From contig JALPQD010000234.1 in NCBI GenBank assembly GCA_023101885.1, forward strand, positions 744,001 to 808,000: a DNA stretch of 64,000 bases, in the 5' to 3' direction. The translations under genes and the position numbers were made by a program. This document shows positions 10,046-22,655 of the stretch, in pieces. The stretch is from Typhlomys cinereus (lineage: Eukaryota > Chordata > Mammalia > Rodentia > Platacanthomyidae). Each line of letters opens with the position of its first letter. Position 1 is the first letter of the stretch. The notes below the pieces were generated by a model that had not been told where the DNA came from, did not search any database, and worked only from the letters and a program-made list of their open reading frames with translations.

Positions 10046-10611
10046 GTCCATCCTGAGCGCTGGACTCAGGCTGACTTCTTTGTGTTTCTTATACTGTCTA
10101 CTGCCCCAAGCTGAGGAGACAGCTAGGCTGGAGGACAGCAGGACCCAGGGGTCTGCTTGTCTCTGCTCCAGCTCTGAGAGGCCAGACCAGCTTCTCTGAG
10201 CCCTGCTTTGTTTATGAGGGTTCTAAGGACTGGACTCAGGCCCCATTATCACATGCTTTTTCAGCTAACTTAGCCACTCTTCCCCTTATAATGTGAAATA
10301 CTGCGTTTCAGTTTTGAACTTTGATGCAGAAGCATCCATACACAGATTAACAGAGTTTGTGGATATTTTATATCAAAATAACATTTTGAAGAAAAATCAC
10401 CCTATTAAAATTGATTAAACTTTTAAGGTTATTGAAAGTGTGTTTAGATTTGAAGTATTTGATTTAGAAACATGAACAAACATGAACATGGCAAAAATGT
10501 ATCGGCAAAGCACAGTTTATATATTTGTGTGAAATATTTAAAATTTTTAATTTGTAAATCATTCATGAATTCACTTCCAACTTATTCTTTTGAAGGTCTT
10601 TATTTTTCATC
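10046..10611. other. Unique AT-rich non-coding sequence
   Basis: No gene or dispersed repeat recognised. Confidence 0.4.
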
Positions 10612-10800
10612 AGGTTTTTAAAGGAAGTTTTGCTTATTTATGTGAGAGAGAGAAAGACATGTATGCCATGATGTATGGGTGGAAATCAGATGCCAATAGT
10701 CAGTTCTCTCTTTCTACCATGTGGCTTCTGGAGATCAAACTCAGGTCGCCAGATTTATGAGCAGAAAGTTTACCTTCTGAGCTATTTTGCTGACCTCTCC
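10612..10800 (-). mobile_element. B3-like SINE
   Basis: Read on the minus strand, a head with GAGGTCAGCAAAATAGCTCA leads to CACATGGTAGAAAGAGAGAA, matching B3-type SINEs. On the plus strand the landmarks are TTCTCTCTTTCTACCATGTG and ATCAAACTCAGGTCGCCAG. Confidence 0.6.
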
Positions 10801-11225
10801 CAACTTACTTTTAACTGAGGCAAAACGAATATATGAATCAATTCAGAAAGCAAATAGAGGAATCAGTTGCAAATTTAAATATCTGTCCAGTAGGCTAGCT
10901 AATAAGTACAACATGTGACCAGACTATCACACACGTAATAACTACATATAGTCTGAGTTCCACAGAGGTATCCCAAGATAACCCAGAAGCATAATGAAAA
11001 CACGTCTCGATGGCCCCAAGCATACCTGAGAAAATTAAAATCTATTAAAGTTGTTAAAGATTTAACATCTCTCACAGCCCTGGAGAGGAAACTTCATGGT
11101 TGTAAATTTTTTTAAGACAGTGATAAAAAGGAAACATGTTCCTGATTTTCACAGAAAGTAGCTCACGCTCCAGGCAACTGACCTTCCACCCAAGCTCATG
11201 CAAGGGGCTCTAAGCTGTCACTGGG
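10801..11225. other. Unique AT-rich non-coding sequence
   Basis: No gene recognised. The last 60 bp before the CA array may be the eroded body of a SINE that seeded it. Confidence 0.35.
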
Positions 11226-11259
<34 letters not shown>

Positions 11260-11600
11260 ACACGCATATGCACACATACACAAAGCAAGCATGCACATGC
11301 ATACACACACAAATGCACATATGCACAAAGCAAGCATATACATGCACACTAAAGACACACATATGCACAAAGCAGACATATGCATGTACACACACATTCA
11401 CAATGCAAACATATACCTGCAAACACAATGACATTCACATGCGCAAAGCAAGCATATACATGCACACATGAACACACGTGTACATGCACTCATGTGTACA
11501 CACACCCACACATCATCCACATGTGTACCACACTCGTGTACACATCATCACACTTATACATGCACACATGCACTCATACATGCATACATACAGACACAAA
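11226..11600 (+). repeat. CA-rich compound microsatellite, about 375 bp
   Basis: A pure (CA)n run grades into CACATGCATACA and ATGCACAAAGCAAGCATATA blocks. The latter repeats several times (11278, 11324, 11365, 11442), so a longer unit has been amplified inside the array. The Thr/His peptides it encodes are artefacts. Confidence 0.85.
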
Positions 11601-13630
11601 TAAAAAAACATGAAAATAGGAGGGAACTTCATGGGAAGAAAGATTTAGCATAGGATGGAAGAGTGAGAAAGTAACAAGGGTGAAAATACTAAAATATACA
11701 GAGCAAGAGTCAATAAGGACAAGTGAGGTGTAGTATATTTTAATGGTTACTTTTGCTCTTAGGGAGTTAACATATAATCAGGGTATCACTGAAAAATAGT
11801 GAGTGATTGTAGAAAAATTCTTAAGAAGCTATCAATTAAGAAAAATACTCAAGAAATCCTCAGTCCATTATTTTTACTAAAAGAAAGATAGGTGAATGAA
11901 TAGAATGAATTTTTCTTAAAGCTTAAAGTTATAGATATCATGCATTTTCAAAATATCAGAAAATACATTTGACTTCTCCTTTACAAGCCTTTTTGAAACA
12001 TGCAAAAATGATGCATAGCTTAGTTTTTAAGAATGATCCATAAAGTTTGAGGTATTTCTTGTCTTTATTAAGGGTGATGTATACACTTGTTCAGGTAGTG
12101 ATTTCTTTGCGTGGTCACATGTAGTTTGCATGGTTAAGTTTTGAAGAGCTCTATTATACTCCATAAATAATTGTGCAAGTGAAATAAATAAGGACGTTTC
12201 TCTCATATGTACATTTTTAAAGGATACACCAGAAACCTTGTTTCTTTTACCAGTAACACATAGTCATTTTCTTATCGGCACATGATCACCATGATTATGA
12301 CAATTATGAAATAATTGTCAATTCCTCCTGGACACTGAAGTTATATTTTATTATCTTCCTAGAATAACTCTTTAGGTCAAGTTCTTTATAGTGATAGAAT
12401 TTGCCTGCCATCCTTTTCTTTTCAAGAGTTAAAGCGTGTGTTTGTGGTTTTTTTTTTTTTAAGGTGGTAATATGAACAGAGAAATGGTGTCCCTTTAGAA
12501 ACTCAGAACAGGTGACCTATACAGGGCCACAGGGTAGCCATGATTCCAAAAGGACATTAGGCAAGTTACCCTGATGATTTATCTTACGTGGCTGCTCTCA
12601 AGAACTAATGAGGGTTTGCACTTTGCAAACTGTAGGAAGCTATTTGACAGCGAAGTCGTTCAATATCTCAGTTGCGAACATGTGAAAAGATGTCCAGAGC
12701 ATGTGTTGATATTTTTCTGATAAGGATGTGATGGGAAGGGCCCAGGGCCCTGCCTATTCTGTAATTGAAAACTCGGGCTGTGAGCTGAGACTCCTGCCCA
12801 AGAGATGACAGATATAAAAGTGGTGACAGGAAAGGAAAAGAAAAGGCAAGGTGATACATTTTTTTAAAAATATATTGATAAAATAGAATTTTCTTGAAAA
12901 TGAGATATGCTTTTTTTTCCTATTTAGACTGTGTTCTCTGAGGAGGTTCTTACCAAATGGCTAAATTATGGGAATCTCCTATGAGATGGAGACAGTTTCC
13001 CTGGAATGCAAGTGAGTTGGACAGGTTTGTAAGGAAAGTCATAAATCCAATGACATGCTCTGGGTTCAGGACTGGTGGGGAAGGTTCTGGGATTCTTCCG
13101 TCTGGTCAGGATGAGTACAAAGTGGAAGTGTGGGAGTGTGAGGTGGACATGGATGAAAGAACATCTGTTTTCTGGGACTAAGAACAATCCAAAAGGAACT
13201 GGGTTTAAGGGATAGGATAACAAATTCAAATTAGTAACAAGAAAGAATTTCCTGGCCTCAAAAGCTGTTGGGCTACAGAAGCTTGGTGGAATCTCCTTGG
13301 ACAGCACTGACAAAGTGTTTTCATGAAATGGAATGGTGTAGGTGTCGACCTTCCTGCTCGGAAGGCAGTGGATCCAATAACTCTTAAATGACATTGCTCG
13401 CCTCCCTGGAGTGTCTAGCATTGGAGCTCTGGTGAAATAAAAGAGAAATCTGGCAAAAATAGTCCAAACTCAAGACTCTTAATCACTGACATGGAAGGAA
13501 GAAAAATACATCTTTGTTTTAATTGTCCACATTATATTATTCTACAATTATTGCTTGGAACATTCCAATCTAGAGAACATTATTTCAAAAAATGACATAA
13601 AAGACTCCTTAGAAGCAAAGTCTCTTACCC
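11601..13630. other. Unique non-coding sequence, about 2 kb
   Basis: AT-rich first half. Around 12480-12650 there may be a decayed MIR (ATTAGGCAAGTTACCCTGATG), but the match is thin. A 151-codon minus-strand frame (12966-13421) shows no domain I recognise and no splice or promoter context. A T10 run is at 12451. Confidence 0.45.
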
Positions 13631-13850
13631 GTGCTGAGGAGACGGCTCAGGGTTAAGGCCTTCACTTCACAAGGGGATCCAGTCCTGCAAGGTGGAGCCT
13701 GGAATCCCCAGAGGCAATAAGGCAGAAGAAGAGTCCAGGATAAAATTCCAGATGTTACCGTGGGCCTCCACAAGCACACTCACTTAAGTGAACTCTTACA
13801 TACATACTCATATACATATGTGCATCCGCCCCATCCAAAGCACATGGGCG
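13631..13850 (+). mobile_element. tRNA-derived SINE, degraded
   Basis: GAGGAGACGGCTCAGGGTTA and CAAGGTGGAGCCTGGAATCC match the head and middle of the SINE family with an internal deletion between them. The tail has decayed to CATACATACTCATA. Confidence 0.6.
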
Positions 13851-14436
13851 CCCCCCACACACCATAAATATGCACATGAGAAGGAAACAAAAAAGAACTA
13901 TTTCTTAGGCATCCTCTGTCTTTAAACTCTGATACCTCTGGAGCAGAGTAAAATGGAATATACTCAGTGTTAGAAAGATCGCTGGTTGCTCATCGAAGAT
14001 ATTTTTGTTTTCCCCGTGCAGAGCATTGGGTTGACTTCCTGCCAATGGAATGCAGATGGGAAAGTTGCCAGGAGAGGAATGCCATTCTTTAGTAGAGCAT
14101 GCCCACCGCCGCGCCATGAGGTGCTAGGACCTCTGAGTCACCATGTGGATGCCACCTGCCTCTTGGCATCTTCTGAAAACGAGAGCAGCACTTCTGCTTC
14201 ACTAACATCTGGGCGTGCTTTTGAACTTTGTTTCCTTTGCCCTTTCGCGGCGACATCTAGCAATCAGGCCCATCTTACTTGCTTTATTTCTTCACCGAAA
14301 AGATTCTGATTATTTTCTTTCCTTCTTTTCTTTTTCTCTTGATTAGGTTTTTCTTCCATAAAGTTGTGAAAAATATGAAATTGCATTTTAACTTTTTCGA
14401 ACTTTATTGGTAGGTTCAATTGTCTCCCAGATGAAC
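13851..14436. other. Unique non-coding sequence
   Basis: No gene recognised. A 107-codon frame (13986-14309) has no identifiable domain. Confidence 0.4.
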
Positions 14437-14810
14437 TGACCTGCCGAAGTTTTTCTTTCTGCTGCTGTGAGACAGCACTCAGACTCAAGCAACTTAGGGA
14501 GGAAAAGGAACATTTATTTGGCTTATGTGTCCAGAGGAGAGACACAGTCTATTATAATGGAAAAACCACGGCAGAAGTCTGCAGCAGACAGGAATCCTCC
14601 AGTATCATGGAGGGAAGGGAATTTGGCAGCACAGGGCCAAGAGAATCCCCCGGCTCTCGTAACTTGTGATTTATCTGGTTCCATTGTGAATTAGGGTTGG
14701 TCTTTACATTGCATGCATCTTAATCCAGATAATATCTCCAGGTCATCGGACAGCTAATCTGTTAGTTAATCCCAGGTAGTCAAATTGGCAGCCAAGATGA
14801 ACTATTTCAA
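14437..14810 (-). mobile_element. MaLR-type LTR, reverse orientation
   Basis: On the plus strand, GCTGCTGTGAGACAG, CAAGCAACTTAGGGAGGAAA and CATTTATTTGGCTTATG follow the inverted 3' end of rodent MaLR-type LTRs, in which the polyadenylation signal is read as TTTATT. The right part (TAATCCCAGGTAGTCAAATT) fits the inverted 5' end. Exact boundaries are uncertain. Confidence 0.55.
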
Positions 14811-14869
14811 GGTCACATAGAAAACTGGGCTATAATTTGGTTCTTCATTGTAAGGAATGTTTTTAAACA

Positions 14870-15340
14870 ATATTTTTTGTTCTTTGAAAGCTTCATGCAT
14901 GTTTATGATGTATGTTGATCTCTCCCTTGCCTTTCTTCCTCTAACAAATCTTCCTTCCAACTTCAGGTCCTCTTTTTTAGAGTAACCAACTGAGTATAAA
15001 TACTGTTGGCCATGTGTTCACTGGGTGCAGAGCATGGGTAGCCTACCAGGGGCTGACCCTGCCAAAGAAAAGGGGACCGTCCTCTCTCCATAGCCATCAA
15101 CTACCACTAGCTCCTTAGCTAGGGGTGGGGCCTTGGGAGCAGCCCCCCATGAATACTGGAATTTTCAACTGACTTGACTGGGTGCTGTGAGTTCCTGTGT
15201 GCAGCAGCCGTGTTGTGTAAGAAGACACCATTTCATAGGGTTCTTTCTATATATCGTCAGGGTCCTGCACGCTTTCCACCTTCCTTCCATGACGCTCCCC
15301 AAGCCTTGGGAAAGGGGAGCTGATACAGATGTCGAATCCG
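14870..15340 (-). mobile_element. LINE-1 3' region fragment
   Basis: The segment with GTTGGCCATGTGTTCACTGG, GCTAGGGGTGGGGCCTTGGG and GAGTTCCTGTGTGCAGCAGC has the layout of the inverted 3' part of murid LINE-1, as I recall it. The polypurine tract and A tail are not present. The similarity is from memory and would need a search. Confidence 0.5.
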
Positions 15341-15944
15341 TGGCTTGCACACTCCTGGTTACTTATTCTTGGATCAGTTTGACTGTCTTCAACCACTGGC
15401 CAATGGAAGAGAAGCTTTTCTGAATAATATAGAACAACAAAGATCTATTGCTATAAAAACAAATATTTAGAAGACATTTTGACAACATTTTCACCTAGCA
15501 AAACAACAGTTCTCCTCACCCCTTGTTGAGTCCAGGGCTTATGGTCTTCTAGCCATGGACTTTTGACCAGGTTTAACATACTAGGTATGAATTTCCTCCT
15601 GTGGAACAAGGCACAGGTTAGGTAAGGAAGCAATTGGTTACCCCTTCACAGTAATGCCACCGTTGCGCCAGTGGACCCCTCTTGTTTGTGAAGTCAGGAT
15701 TGCAGCACAATGTAGAGCCCGAACTGGGCAAGACCACTGATTGTTTTTCCCCCCAGATGCCTTCCTAGTACCTTCAAACACTAAGAAAGCTAGCCAACAG
15801 AGAGAGAGCTTCTAATCAGTTCAAGACTGATTACTTTATGCCATGTCTTTCATAATGTTGCCTTATCATCTAGTTATGGTGGACAACCAAAAGCCTGGGT
15901 CGTTTTGGGAATGTTTGGGCTTCTCCGACTAATAATTCATATAA
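15341..15944. other. Unique non-coding sequence
   Basis: No gene or recognised repeat. Confidence 0.4.
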
Positions 15945-16160
15945 GATTTATTGCAGGTAAATCTATTGAGTACCTACTTTGTACCTTCATTGTGATAAGG
16001 CATGGGTTAAATCTCGATTACATCATGTAGCACATTAACTCCAAAGACTGGATCCATTTCACAGTAGGGAAAACTATGGCTTAGAGAAACGACTTTATTA
16101 ATAGCAGATTCTTTGTCTACAACAGAACCAAGCAAGTCTTGTCAAAAGCTTGAAGTGTTA
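15945..16160 (-). mobile_element. MIR SINE, reverse orientation
   Basis: CTATTGAGTACCTACTTTGT, CACATTAACTCC and TTTCACAGTAGGGAAAACTA with GGCTTAGAGAAAC follow the inverted MIR consensus in order (TTGAGCACCTACTATGTG ... ACAGATGAGGAAACTGAGGC). Confidence 0.65.
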
Positions 16161-16224
16161 GAGATTTTAACTTTCCTGCAAACTAACATTAAACCTTCTG
16201 CAGTTTCATGGATGTTGTAAAAAA

Positions 16225-16320
16225 TTTGATATTCCCAGTCCAGAGACACGGGACTTGATTACTTATCTTGTCTTTTCCTGAGCCTCAGTTTCTTCCTTTG
16301 GATGAGTGGGAAGAAGACAG
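16225..16320 (+). mobile_element. MIR SINE fragment
   Basis: GGACTTGATTACTTATCTTG and GAGCCTCAGTTTCTTCCTTT match the MIR core GCCTCAGTTTCCTCATCTG. Confidence 0.5.
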
Positions 16321-16444
16321 GTATAACCTACACACAGAGAGAACATCTGTATGCAAAAGAAACCCTGAATTCAGGAAGATATGAGTGCTTTAAAGTAGGC
16401 ACTATGGATGGCTGCTTTCTAGGACTGGATGGAGATGAGTTATC

Positions 16445-16880
16445 CTCAGTCTTAGTTTCCCAGCACTGTGGCAGAATACCCACGAGATACAATTCAGAAG
16501 GATAAACAGTTGATTTTTGCTCTGTGGTTTCAGCCTGTGGTCAGCTGGCTGTAATGTTACTGGGCCCAGAGTGAGGTGGAACATCATGGTAGATTAGCAT
16601 GGGGAACACAGCTGTTCACCTTACCACAGTCAGGAAGCAGAGAGCAATAGCCACCTTCCACTAGCTGGCTTCCTCTCCCTCTGCTTTGCTTGTATTTGGG
16701 CTCTGAGTCTAGGAGATGGTACTGTCCACATTCGGGGCAGATTATCTCCCTTTGGCTGCTCTCCCACATGCCAATTGTCTTTAGAAATGCCGTCATAGAC
16801 ATGTAGTGCTTCAGTCATCCGCAATCTGTCTCTTAATCTAATCAGCTCAGCAATCAAGGTATAATCACCACATCTTCCAA
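16445..16880 (-). mobile_element. MaLR-type LTR, reverse orientation, diverged
   Basis: TTAGTTTCCCAGCACTGTGG with CAGAATACCC resembles the inverted 3' end of MaLR LTRs. The following body has the same general order as the copy at 14437 but is strongly diverged; boundaries are approximate. Confidence 0.42.
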
Positions 16881-17691
16881 GGTTGCTTGCTACTCAAGCA
16901 CCCTTGACAGAAGTAGTTGGGAGCAGAATCAGTGCTGTGGAGAATTGTTTCCCAACATACTCTGACTGAAAGCTCCTATTATCCACCACTACAATCCCCT
17001 GACTCAGAACCCACAGCTGCCAGGAAAATGTGAGGTTGCAGGGAGCCATTTCCATAATATAATTTTTTTGCCATTGCAACGTTATTGGTAGTCAGCCCGT
17101 CGCCTCCTAAGGGAAGTGCAGTGGGGCCACATGTATAATTGAGGCTGATGCTCGAATACTTCTGTCTTTAGGCATTTTTCTCTCTCTGACTTAGAAACTC
17201 ACTTGAAGAGCAGAAGGAACAGAAAAGAGACTAAGCACTGTTTGAAGGGAAGAGGTCTCTAGTCTGTCACCGAGTGCCAGTCTGCCCGGGTACGTCATGA
17301 TGTCACTTGGGTCTGTCTGTTCACATATGAAAAGAAATATTAGCTACCGAGTCAAAACCAGCAGGGCCTTGAAACTCAGGGTCTCCTGAGTTTCAACATG
17401 TTCCACCTCCTTTGGGTAAGTTTTGCTTCTAGGTGGAATAGGGGTGTATTAGTTCTAAAGTGAGGGCAAGTCTCGTTAATCTCACTGTATAGTACTTGAC
17501 AGATAATAGCCTAGCAGTTCATATTAGTTACTGCGCAATTAAAGTAGAAATCAGGCATGTGTTACAGTGATATTGAACGACAGTTTTTCACACTTGGAAA
17601 TGCCCAAGAAACATCACTTGGAATTAAAAAGCAGGGCGAGGAACATCGACAGAATGAATTTTTCTTTTTCTTTTAAATTCTTTTAACTTTA
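16881..17691. other. Unique non-coding sequence
   Basis: No gene or repeat recognised in about 800 bp. The left target duplication of the following SINE begins at about 17652. Confidence 0.4.
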
Positions 17692-17945
17692 GTGTGTGTG
17701 TGTGTGCATCAGAGGGCACTGTGTGTTCCTGTGGAGGACCAAGGGTGGCTTCAGGAATCATCCTGGATTGCTTCTACCACCTCCTTGCTTCACTCTGGGA
17801 TTTCCCAGGCTCCGCCCACCAGGGGCCAGAAGTGCAGGCCACAGCTGTTTCCACCTGGGATTTTTTTACATGACACCTGGGATCTGAACTCAGGACTTTT
17901 TGCTTGGGAGCCAGATTCTTAACCCTGGAGCCATCTTTCCAGCCC
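17692..17945 (-). mobile_element. tRNA-derived SINE, older subfamily, with target duplication
   Basis: A short inverted tail, GTGTGTGTGTGTG, leads through CAGAGGGCACTGTG, GGCTCCGCCCACCAGG and GATCTGAACTCAGGAC to the inverted head AGCCATCTTTCCAGCC. Flanks GAATGAATTTTTCTTTTTC (from 17652) and GAATGTTTCTTTTTCTTTC (from 17946) are similar and probably an aged target duplication. Confidence 0.75.
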
Positions 17946-19344
17946 GAATGTTTCTTTTTCTTTCTTTTTTTAAATGTAGAAATAATGTTTGTACCGATCA
18001 TGCGAACCCCTCGCCTTGAGATCCCCAAGCTCCTGATCCCCACACAGGCGTGCTCCGAGCAGGAAGCCTTGTACCGAGACTCCACAAGTCCTTCTTCACG
18101 CACCTTTCACTCAAACAGCGACTTCTCATGAAGGGGAAAATGATGATGAACATCTTCATTTTGCTTCCTCTGGTGAGTTATTTGCATTCCGAAGTGGGCA
18201 CGGCGCGCTCTCGCTCCTTCCAGGGCGAATGCATATCCGACAGCAGGATTCCTCGCCAAACACTTTTATTATTAGCTCTCTTTATGTCCTCCGTTTATTA
18301 TTCCCTCTTCATTTTTCACATTGGATTAAAACATTCGATTTCTTAAAATAATAATATTTCTTTCACTGGGTAATTGTCCCAGCGCTGTCTTCAACTGTTT
18401 CCTGGGTGGGGCCACAGAATGTGCTGTGGTCTCTGATGACTGTTCGCCTTCGTTTAGTGGCTGCCTTTCTGCCGGCTGACTCCCCCCCTCCCACAGAGAG
18501 TGTGATTACTCCAGGTGAAGTTCACAGGTTTCAGGAAGCGGGTGGTGGTGGGAGAAAGTGTTCGCTGTGATTGTACTGGCTAGGGCTTGAAGATAATTGA
18601 CTGTTTCCCCCCTCTCAGCTTTGAGCAGTATCCATCGCCAGTGCTTTGGAAGGTTCCTCTCGATGCTGGTTTGGGGGTCACGTCTGCTGTGTTGATGGTC
18701 TGCCTCGTGGGTGTAGATGACTTGGAGACAGATTTAGTGGTCAAAGGGCAGAGGTCTCCGTTTGACTGGCACAGAATCAAGGAATGGGGGCCTGCGTTCC
18801 TTGAGGGTGGGTCTTGACAAACAGATGACAATGGCTTTATTTGTCCCTGGTCATAATAAAGGGTGACAGATCTGACTGATAAAACCAAAGTCTTAAAGTC
18901 ACGTGATCACTGTGTTCATACGTAGAGCTTCCTTCCTGGTTGTGGCTGTCAACCCTTCTGCTTGTTCCTTCGGAGTGTGACTCAAGGTCCTTCCTCTCCT
19001 CTCCTTGCTGTCTCATTTCAGTTCCTTCCAAGGATCCAGGAAGGATCCAGTGACCAGACTGGTAACCAGCGCCCTGGCCCATCCTGTAAAAGGACTGGTT
19101 CTGAAATGGCTGCATCCCACTGCGGACAGGTGCTCAGACGAGGCACGAGGGGTGGGCGGTGCGGCTCGGCGAGCTGTGAATAAGGAGAGCAGCTTGGGTC
19201 AGTGAGCTGTGCAGGAGGTCCGTTCTTTTTTGAGGCATCTGAGCTGGAAGGGAACTGACCTCACGTGACTTGGGAGATGAGAACGAGGCAAGTGTTCAGC
19301 TCAGAGTCGGGATTCAGTTAGGGCGGGTCTTTTGGAGAACTTTG
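17946..19344. other. Unique non-coding sequence, about 1.4 kb
   Basis: Several short frames on both strands lack recognisable domains. I see no repeat family and no gene. Confidence 0.4.
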
Positions 19345-19510
19345 TTACTGTGTGTATGTGTGGCCTGCATGTGGGGATCAGAGGACAGCTTTGTGGGGTC
19401 AATACACTATTTCTCACCCTTCTGTGGGCTGCAGGCTCTGGGAATTGAATTAAGTTTGTTGTGTTTGAACTGGAAGCATCTTTCCCATTGAACCATCTCG
19501 CCTGCCCAGG
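19345..19510 (-). mobile_element. B3-like SINE
   Basis: GTGTATGTGTGGCCTGCATG, GATCAGAGGACAGCTTTGTG and the inverted head TTGAACCATCTCGCC give the order of an inverted B3 element. Confidence 0.5.
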
Positions 19511-19557
19511 TTAGTTCTTACATCTCTTTCATATTGCCTGATTTACATCAGTTTATT

Positions 19558-19858
19558 AAAAGTCTTTTCTTTTCTTCTTTACTTCTTTTCTTCCTTTTTT
19601 CCCTTCCCCTTTCTATCCCCTTCCTTCCTTCCTTCCTTCCTTCCTTCCTTCCTTCCTTCCTTCCTTCCTTCCTTCCTTCCTTCCTTCCTTCCTTCTTTCC
19701 TTCCTTCCTTCCTTGCTTCCTTCCCTCCCTCTCCTCCTCCCTTCCTCTTCCTTCTTTTCTTCTTCTTCCTCTCTTTCTCTCCTCCTCTTCCTCCACCCCC
19801 TTCTCCTCCTCTCTCTCTCTGTCTCCCTCTCCCTCTCTCTTTCCCTCTTCTTCTCTTA
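19558..19858. repeat. Pyrimidine tract with pure (CCTT)n core
   Basis: A CTTCC/CCTT core (about 19620-19725) sits in about 300 bp of C/T-only sequence ending in TCTCTC and TCCCTC blocks. It abuts an inverted B1 fragment, so it may be the expanded T-rich (inverted A) tail of that SINE. Confidence 0.92.
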
Positions 19859-19955
19859 CACACATCTGTTTCGTCTCAAACTTGTGATCCTTCTACCCCT
19901 GCTTCTAAAGAGCTGGAATTGTAGGTGTGCACGTATACCAGGCAATGAAGTGTTT
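19859..19955 (-). mobile_element. B1-like SINE fragment
   Basis: TCTCAAACTTGTGATCCTTC and GAGCTGGAATTGTAGGTGTG follow the inverted B1 order (CTCAAACTC...GTGCTGGGATTACAGGTGTG). Confidence 0.55.
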
Positions 19956-21534
19956 CTCACAACTGTCCATGAGATTCTGGGCATGTCAATCTGCATCAGT
20001 CTAAGGCGCACAGTGAGGAAAGTGCCTCTGGGACATCACAGGTCAAAGGTCAGTTTGGTCATAATCTGGCCAAGCCTTCAGTTCCATAACAGCACATATA
20101 CATTTGATAGCAATTTGCATTCCACCGCTCCTGGTGCATGTTTTCTTGCTATTATTGGGGTGGGAGTTGTTACTTGTATTTCTTCTTGGAATCACTAGTT
20201 TACACACTTGGATTTTTTTATAAACCCCAGAAAGCAGTTCTTCACTTTCTATTAACTTGTGAAGTCAGCTTAAATCATGGACAAATGGTCAAGACCTCTA
20301 TTGGGATTCAAAGTTCTGGGGTTTATATATGAATCACAGTCACATACTGTCCTGTGTTTATAGTACATACTGGTGAATTACACCTTTCCCTTAATGAGAT
20401 GACAATTACAAAAACTCCCCCATGGATTTATAAAATCATAGCCGCAAACGCCCCAAAGCAGCGTGTGCCTCACAGGAAACTCTCATAAATCCTCGCCACT
20501 CTGCCATCTTGTGACACAGTGTGAGTGTTTTCCCCATAAAATCTCCTTGTCAGCTTTATTTATGAAATCTGATACATGTGCAAAACTTTCCAAGATGACT
20601 GGCTTTAAGGCAAATTTACTGTAGTTAAAAATTTTTCAAAAGCCTGCTTAAGACAAGTACGCATAAGCTTGGATTAGAGTTCAACATCTTTCTGGGCAAG
20701 TGTAAAGTCCCACCACTGCACAAAAGTCAAGTAAGTCAAAACAAAACATTCCCCTAAAAGAACGAAATACATCCCCACATTGATTTCCAGTTAATAGCAA
20801 TGCTAAAACCTGTGTGTGTGTGGAGATTTTTCCAATGGCATTCTTATCTGTGTATCCCAAGGAGTCCCTTTGTATGCAGGAAATAACTATCTGTGTTACA
20901 TGCAGCGTCAGGTCTCCTGGCTTCCGCCTTCGCGGGCGCTTCATCTTCTGATAGGCTGGAGTGGAGAAGCCACGACGATCAGGGACATCTGTCTCCAGGG
21001 CACTGCTGACCAGCCCACTGGCTGTGATCCACGGCGGCCACTCGCACTCTTGTCAGTGGGATCAAGAACAACAGAGCACAGTGTTTTCAGCTGCCTCGGC
21101 CACTTAACTGCCGTCCAGGTAGTCTGGACCCCAGACAGAGAGATGGTGGCACAAGTGAAGGGCCACGCACACCAGTACGAGGCATGGTGGGAAGGACAGG
21201 CTGTGCCATTCTTTATCTGCAGAGAGTCGGAGAGAAAAATGCATGTCAGACAAAGACTGGAAGATTCATGACTCCATGGGATGATAAACCACCATCACTT
21301 TCCTGCCTAATGTCATGGGCTCATTCCTAGTTATACATTTCTTTCAGAAGGATAACTGTGCAATTAAAAGAGTTGGCCATTATCCTATGGTTTTATCAGT
21401 CATATGTATATGTAAGTTTTCTATTTGGAGAATCCGGTAATTGAGCAACCATATCTTTGTCATAGAAAATTTGACCAGTCTAAGATTCAAAAACAAACAC
21501 CTCACCCTCCAGTCAAGAAATAAAGGAAATACAC
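19956..21534. other. Unique non-coding sequence, about 1.6 kb
   Basis: A 151-codon plus frame (20816-21271) shows no known domain and no flanking consensus splice sites that I can support. No dispersed repeat recognised. Confidence 0.4.
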
Positions 21535-21660
21535 ATACACGCACACACACATACGTAGAGAGAGAGAGAGAGAGAGAGAGAAACAGGAGGAAGAAGAGGA
21601 GTCAAGGAAGGAGAAGAAAGGAGAAGAAAGAGGAGGAGGAGAAGAGAGTTGTGACTAGGT
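21535..21660 (+). repeat. CA then (GA)n/AGG purine microsatellite
   Basis: A short CACACA run is followed by a (GA)n run of about 11 units (21558-21580) and AGGAGGAGAAG purine blocks. Confidence 0.8.
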
Positions 21661-22655
21661 AATCCATTTGGAGAAGCACAGGTAGGTCCTTCAGATTTGA
21701 GTCTCCAGAGTGCTGGTCATATTGACTTGAATTTCAGTAAAATACTTTATTCTCTAAGGATTTCTTGTTCCCAACCACCCCCATATCCAAGAAGATAAAG
21801 GGGTGTGTGTCATTAATTCTGTGCATACCAATGAAGAGAATTATGAATGCCGAGGCTCTGCATGCTATTCAAGAAGATTAGGACATTAGGACCGTGTTGG
21901 AGCCTATTCAGGATAATTTAATGTGTCCAGGTGATGATCGCTGGGCATCTCTAGAGGTCACTTGTAGGTTCTCAGCTCCTTCAGCTGATCAAATGCCAGA
22001 TCAAAGTCTCTGACACATCGCGTGGGTCTGCTAGGCGAGAGTTTTCTCATTTTATCCCAACCTGACTGAGGCCCGGCTCTATGGTTGGACATGTGACTGC
22101 ATCTTTGGTCCAATCACAAAAGGGTTGCTTTTGCCAGCGTCATTTGGGTTCCTAGATGGCCTGGCTTCTCCTGACAGAGGAAACAGACTGTGAGGCTGAT
22201 AGTCCAGTAAAATTCAGCCTTATAGGATGAAGTTAAAAGAGTATCATAGTTGTTGAAATAACTTAGTGGAATCCATCTGGGGCTATTAATTCGTGCTGGT
22301 TGTGCACATTTAAATTGAATATAAACAGATTCCCCCAACTTCTCAATGCTTAATGTGAGTGGCAGATGCATGAACAGACTGACAGATACACAGACAAATG
22401 CCAGCACCAAGCCACACAGAAAACTGAACCAAATATTTATCGGCTGAACAATTGCCTGTTCGATGCTTGGGCCGTGAGGGCTAAGACATGCCAAACACCT
22501 GCTCTTGAGGGAACTGCTTTCGTTGACTCCAGAGCTGTAAAGGACACTCAGGAAATACCGTGCCCAGGAAATCTTTGTGATTTTAAAGAGTGAAAGCATC
22601 ATGACAGTGGATGCGCCGTACATTTTTGCAGAAGGAAGAAATAAAAGTTGGGGAC
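21661..22655. other. Unique non-coding sequence, about 1 kb
   Basis: A 193-codon minus-strand frame (22114-22695) is the longest outside repeats but starts inside the neighbouring LTR. Nothing in it resembles a family I know. Confidence 0.4.

Noticed and set aside
12966..13421. 151-codon minus-strand frame
   Set aside because: No domain, no flanking exon signals; overlapped by a 74-codon plus frame. Treated as chance.
20816..21271. 151-codon plus frame
   Set aside because: No recognisable domain and no exon context; not called as a gene.
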